DNA of 64,000 bases from Dyella solisilvae (GTDB taxonomy: Bacteria; Pseudomonadota; Gammaproteobacteria; Xanthomonadales; Rhodanobacteraceae): NCBI RefSeq assembly GCF_003351225.1, contig NZ_QQSY01000001.1, positions 248,001-312,000 on the forward strand. Reading direction: 5' to 3'. Below, piece after piece: positions 60,880-64,000 of the stretch. Within the stretch, counting starts at the first letter, position 1, and each line of letters begins with the position of its first letter. Below the pieces are notes generated by a model. That model was not told where the DNA came from, did no database searches, and worked only from the letters and a program-made list of their open reading frames with translations. The position numbers and the translations under genes were made by a program.

Positions 60880-62055
60880 TCATTCGTTGGCCACGCCATG
60901 GATCGGGCGAATCGTGCTCCAGCTCTTGCAGCTGGGGCATTGCCAGTGGTGCGCCTTGGCGCCGAAACCGCAGCGGCTGCAGCGGTACATCGCCTGCCCC
61001 TCGAGCAACTTCTTGGTCAGGTCGCGAAGGATCAGGAAGTTCTCGCGCGCCTCGCCTTCGATCTTGTCCATGGTGGCGTCGATCAGCGCCATCAGGCCGC
61101 GCACCGAGGGGCGCTGGCGCAGCTGCGAAGTGAGGAACTCGATGGCGGTGCGCTCACCGTCGCGCTGCTGATACAGGCGCGTCAGCGCCAGCACCGGCGA
61201 GATGCCGTGGTAGCGATCGAGGATGTCGCGAAGGAAGTGTTCGGCGTGCTCCATCTGCTGCGACCGCGCATAGCTGTTGAGCAGCGGCGGCAGGATTTCC
61301 GGCACGAAGGCGATGTCTGCTTCCACGGCTTGCTCGTAGGCGCGGGCAGCTTCGGCATGCTGGCCTTCCTCGGCATACAGGCGGCCGGTCAGCATGAAGG
61401 CGCGTACGCAATCGGCCTGGCAGGCAAAGGCCTGGCGCAGGTATTCGCGCGCTTCCTGGCGGGCGCCATGCTGGCGCGACTGCTCGGCCAACTCGCAATA
61501 GAACTGCGCGATCATGCCGGCCTCGTCCTCGCCGGTCATCGCCTCCAGCCGACGCGCGTGCTCGATCGCCTTGTGCCAGTCGCGCTCATGCTGGTAGATC
61601 GCAATCAGGTGGCGCAGCGCCGACGGTGCATGCGCATCCATCGCCACCAGATCGGAGAACAGCGTTTCGGCGCGGTCCAGCAGGCCGGCGCGCATGTAGT
61701 CCTCGCCCAGCTCAAGCAGGGCAACGGTCTTCATGGCGTCCGAGAGACCCGGCCGCGAAACCAGATGCTGATGCAAGCGGATGGCCCGATCCACCTCACC
61801 CCTCCGACGAAACAGGTTGCCTAACGCTAAGTGCGTTTCCACCGTGTCCCGGTTGTATTCGGCCAGCTTGAGGAACACCTCAATGGCCTTGTCCTGCTCT
61901 TCATTCAGCAGGTAGTTCAGGCCGCGGAAGTAGTCGGAGGACAGCTCGCTGACCTGGGCGCCCGATCGCCGCACGCCGGCCTTGCGGGCAGTCCACCAAC
62001 CACTCGCGAACGCTGCGGGTACCAGCAGGATGAGGACGTACTGAAGCGCGCTCAT
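60880..62055 (-). CDS. lapB: Lipopolysaccharide assembly protein LapB (YciM)
   Basis: A 391-aa protein: one N-terminal anchor (ALQYVLILLVPAAFASGWW), about nine TPR repeats, and a C-terminal rubredoxin-like zinc ribbon (YRCSRCGFGAKAHHWQCPSCKSWSTI). With FtsH it controls LpxC turnover and so balances LPS with phospholipid. Start MSALQYV at 62055, overlapping lapA by 4 nt. Confidence 0.96.
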   Translation of the reverse strand: MSALQYVLILLVPAAFASGWWTARKAGVRRSGAQVSELSSDYFRGLNYLLNEEQDKAIEVFLKLAEYNRDTVETHLALGNLFRRRGEVDRAIRLHQHLVSRPGLSDAMKTVALLELGEDYMRAGLLDRAETLFSDLVAMDAHAPSALRHLIAIYQHERDWHKAIEHARRLEAMTGEDEAGMIAQFYCELAEQSRQHGARQEAREYLRQAFACQADCVRAFMLTGRLYAEEGQHAEAARAYEQAVEADIAFVPEILPPLLNSYARSQQMEHAEHFLRDILDRYHGISPVLALTRLYQQRDGERTAIEFLTSQLRQRPSVRGLMALIDATMDKIEGEARENFLILRDLTKKLLEGQAMYRCSRCGFGAKAHHWQCPSCKSWSTIRPIHGVANE

Positions 62056-62321
62056 GCACCAGCCGCGGACGTCTTGGCCTTGCCTCGCGCCTCCGCGGCG
62101 ACCTGGCGGCGCTGGCGCCGATGGCGCGTACTGACGCCCAGCCAGGCGGTCAAGCCGCCCAGTAGCCAACCAATCACCAACGCCAGCAACAAGGCCGCCC
62201 CCTTGGGCAGCTCAAGTCGGGCAAATCCCAGGTCATAACCGACCAAGTCAGCATTGAGCGCCCCCAGCGCGATGCCGGCGGCAATGAAAAGGAGAAGGAT
62301 CAGCGTCACGATCAGTCGCAT
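62052..62321 (-). CDS. lapA: Lipopolysaccharide assembly protein LapA
   Basis: An 89-aa DUF1049 protein with two membrane helices (LIVTLILLLFIAAGIALGAL and GAALLLALVIGWLLGGLTAWLGV) and a basic C-terminal tail. Coupled with lapB by overlap, as in most gammaproteobacteria. Confidence 0.95.
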   Translation of the reverse strand: MRLIVTLILLLFIAAGIALGALNADLVGYDLGFARLELPKGAALLLALVIGWLLGGLTAWLGVSTRHRRQRRQVAAEARGKAKTSAAGA

Positions 62322-62420
62322 GCGGCGACTTTAACCGATACACGTTGGTCGTCACAGGCGCTGGCCGGCCCCTCCGTTCAGAAAATGTGGCGGCCGTCTG
62401 CCCGGGTCCTTCATACGTGC

Positions 62421-62459
62421 AAAAAAGAAGGCAGGAACGGCTCATCGCCGCCTGCCTTC
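62421..62459 (-). terminator. Terminator after ihfB
   Basis: Minus strand GAAGGCAGG...CCTGCCTTC followed by TTTTTTGC: a 9-bp stem with a loop of ~15 nt, closing the rpsA-ihfB transcription unit before lapA. Confidence 0.8.
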
Positions 62460-62493
62460 GCAAGATCATGTGGTGACATCCCTGACCGGGAGG

Positions 62494-62781
62494 TCAGTCC
62501 ACCAGCAGGTTGACGCGTTCGCGCAGTTCCTTGCCCGGCTTGAAGTGCGGGACATGCTTGCCCGGCAGCGCCACTGCTTCGCCCGTCTTGGGATTGCGGC
62601 CCATACGCGGCGGGCGGTAGTGCAGCGCGAAGCTGCCGAAACCGCGGACCTCGATGCGCTCGCCATTGGACAGGGCGTGGCTCATCTGTTCGATCACGCT
62701 CTTGACGGCCAGCTCCACATCCTGGAACGCAAGATGGGTCTGACGCCGTGCCAGCGCCTCGATCAATTCGGATTTGGTCAT
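62494..62781 (-). CDS. ihfB: Integration host factor subunit beta
   Basis: A 95-aa HU/IHF-fold DNA-bending protein. [59 protein letters not shown] and [15 protein letters not shown] match IhfB. Start at 62781 gives standard length; an in-frame ATG at 62823 adds 14 residues lacking in the family. Classic position downstream of rpsA. Confidence 0.97.
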   Translation of the reverse strand: MTKSELIEALARRQTHLAFQDVELAVKSVIEQMSHALSNGERIEVRGFGSFALHYRPPRMGRNPKTGEAVALPGKHVPHFKPGKELRERVNLLVD

Positions 62782-62854
62782 GGGTCCCCAATGTCCGTGA
62801 CGTGAACCAAGCAGGGCGGCCACGTGGCCGCCCTGCCCTTCCTTCTACTACAGC

Positions 62855-64000
62855 TTAGTCAGCCTTGTTGAGCTGCTCCTTGAGCAGCGCACCGAGCTTC
62901 GTCGTGCCGCCGGAGGCGTTCGAGTACTCGGCCATGGCGTCGTGCAGTTCTTCTTCGTCCTTCGCGCGGATCGACAGCTGCAGCTGACGGCCCTTACGGT
63001 CCATGCCAGTGAACTTGGCTTCGACCTTGTCGCCCACCTTCAAGTGCTGGGTGGCGTCGTCGATGCGCTCCTTGGCGATGTCGTTGGCGCGCAGGTAACC
63101 CTCGACGCCCTCGCCCAGGTCGATCACGGCGCCCTTGGCGTCCACTTCCTTCACGGTGCCATTGACGATGGTGCCGCGCGGGTTGGTGGCCATGAACTGA
63201 CCAAACGGATCCTGCTCCATCTGCTTGATGCCGAGGGAGATGCGCTCGCGCTCCGGATCCACGGCCAGCACCACGGCCTCGATCTCGTCGCCCTTCTTGA
63301 AGTTGCGCACGAGGTCTTCGCCGGAAGCCTGCCAGGAGATGTCGGACAGGTGGACCAGGCCGTCGATACCGCCGTCCAGGCCGATGAAGATGCCGAAGTC
63401 GGTGATCGACTTGATCTGACCGGACACCTTGTCGCCCTTCTTGTGCATGGCGGCGAAGGCTTCCCACGGGTTCGAGCGGGTCTGCTTGATACCCAGCGAG
63501 ATGCGGCGACGCTCTTCATCCACGTCCAGCACCATCACTTCGGTCTCGTCACCAACCTGCACGACCTTGGCCGGGTTGACGTTCTTGTTGGTCCAGTCCA
63601 TCTCGGACACGTGGACCAGGCCTTCCACGCCCGGCTCGATCTCGACGAAGCAGCCGTAATCGGTGACGTTGGAGACCTTGCCGAACAGGCGGCTGCCGAC
63701 CGGGTAGCGGCGGGCGATGGCGACCCACGGATCGTCACCCAGCTGCTTGAGGCCCAGCGACACGCGGTTGCGCTCGCGGTCGTACTTCAGCACGCGGACG
63801 TCCAGCTCGTCGCCGACGTTGACGACTTCGGACGGATGACGCACGCGCTTCCACGCCATGTCGGTGATGTGCAGCAGGCCGTCGATACCGCCCAGGTCCA
63901 CGAACGCGCCGTAGTCGGTGAGGTTCTTGACCGTGCCCTTGACCACCGCGCCTTCGGTCAGGCGCTCAAGCAGCTTCTCGCGCTCCTCGGAGAACTCGGT
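62855..64000 (-). CDS. rpsA: 30S ribosomal protein S1, 5' end outside the window
   Basis: Last 382 residues of S1, which binds mRNA to the small subunit. Four to five S1 OB-fold repeats are visible ([107 protein letters not shown]). The frame runs off the right edge (reading ...[18 protein letters not shown]), so the gene is partial; the GTG inside is not its start. Confidence 0.97.
   Translation of the reverse strand, partial: TEFSEEREKLLERLTEGAVVKGTVKNLTDYGAFVDLGGIDGLLHITDMAWKRVRHPSEVVNVGDELDVRVLKYDRERNRVSLGLKQLGDDPWVAIARRYPVGSRLFGKVSNVTDYGCFVEIEPGVEGLVHVSEMDWTNKNVNPAKVVQVGDETEVMVLDVDEERRRISLGIKQTRSNPWEAFAAMHKKGDKVSGQIKSITDFGIFIGLDGGIDGLVHLSDISWQASGEDLVRNFKKGDEIEAVVLAVDPERERISLGIKQMEQDPFGQFMATNPRGTIVNGTVKEVDAKGAVIDLGEGVEGYLRANDIAKERIDDATQHLKVGDKVEAKFTGMDRKGRQLQLSIRAKDEEELHDAMAEYSNASGGTTKLGALLKEQLNKAD

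Noticed and set aside
62855-63946. rpsA starting at the internal GTG at 63946
   Set aside because: The S1 repeat frame continues to the right edge of the window, so the gene is simply cut off.

Overview
The window is high-GC chromosomal DNA from a gammaproteobacterium of the order Xanthomonadales, most likely the Rhodanobacteraceae (Dyella, Luteibacter, Frateuria or Rhodanobacter type). The evidence is the recJ gene overlapping an RpfE-like gene, the rpsA-ihfB-lapA-lapB order running into a WecA-like/WbpM-like/galU block, and the divergent rluC/rne pair. Genus is inferred from gene content and protein style; no database search was possible.

Layout. 0-2.1 kb: end of scpB, rluB with a long Gly/Arg-rich tail, and an ArsC-like gene, all overlapping. 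2.3-8.1 kb: an omega-amidase/methionine aminotransferase pair, a LysR regulator divergent from azoR, and a secreted amidohydrolase. 8.4-9.6 kb: a small coiled-coil protein and a stand-alone LigD-type polymerase domain. 9.6-18.6 kb: a signalling and envelope module with three related response regulators (one without an output domain), a MASE1-type histidine kinase, a lipoprotein, a glycine-zipper protein, DUF2950 and DUF3300 secreted proteins and an outer-membrane protein. Six copies of GTA-N4-TAC lie in the non-coding gaps of this block, which suggests one regulon. 18.6-23.2 kb: recJ, rpfE-like and the ABC-F gene yheS. 23.4-27.3 kb: agmatine-to-putrescine genes aguA and aguB, and a TraB-family membrane protein. 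27.5-33.2 kb: GH18 chitinase, two small cytochromes c, nfuA, phhB, a membrane protein and rluC. 33.5-37.8 kb: rne, a UvrY/GacA-type regulator and a small gene.

37.85-50.83 kb is a genomic island of about 13 kb inserted at the 3' end of a tRNA-Leu(UAA) gene. Next to the tRNA it carries a tyrosine integrase; at the far end it has a decayed copy of the tRNA 3' end, and a 21-bp direct repeat lies near both ends. Cargo is an AT-richer surface-glycan block (a GtrA-GT-C fusion, a large polytopic membrane protein, a methyltransferase), an acyltransferase, and an AlpA/zinc-finger/HTH regulatory operon followed by four evenly phased 14-bp iteron-like repeats.

50.8-51.3 kb holds tRNA-Leu, tRNA-Cys and tRNA-Gly on the minus strand, the same order as E. 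coli glyW-cysT-leuZ. 51.5-57 kb: pirin, an MBL hydrolase, a divergent TetR/MFS pair with two identical palindromic operators, a CsaA-like protein and a PuuB-like oxidase. 57-64 kb: galU, a WbpM/CapD-type dehydratase, a WecA-like transferase, lapB, lapA, ihfB and the 3' part of rpsA, joining LPS/O-antigen synthesis with its quality control. The island's glycan-modifying genes could act on the surface polymer made by this last block; that link is inference.
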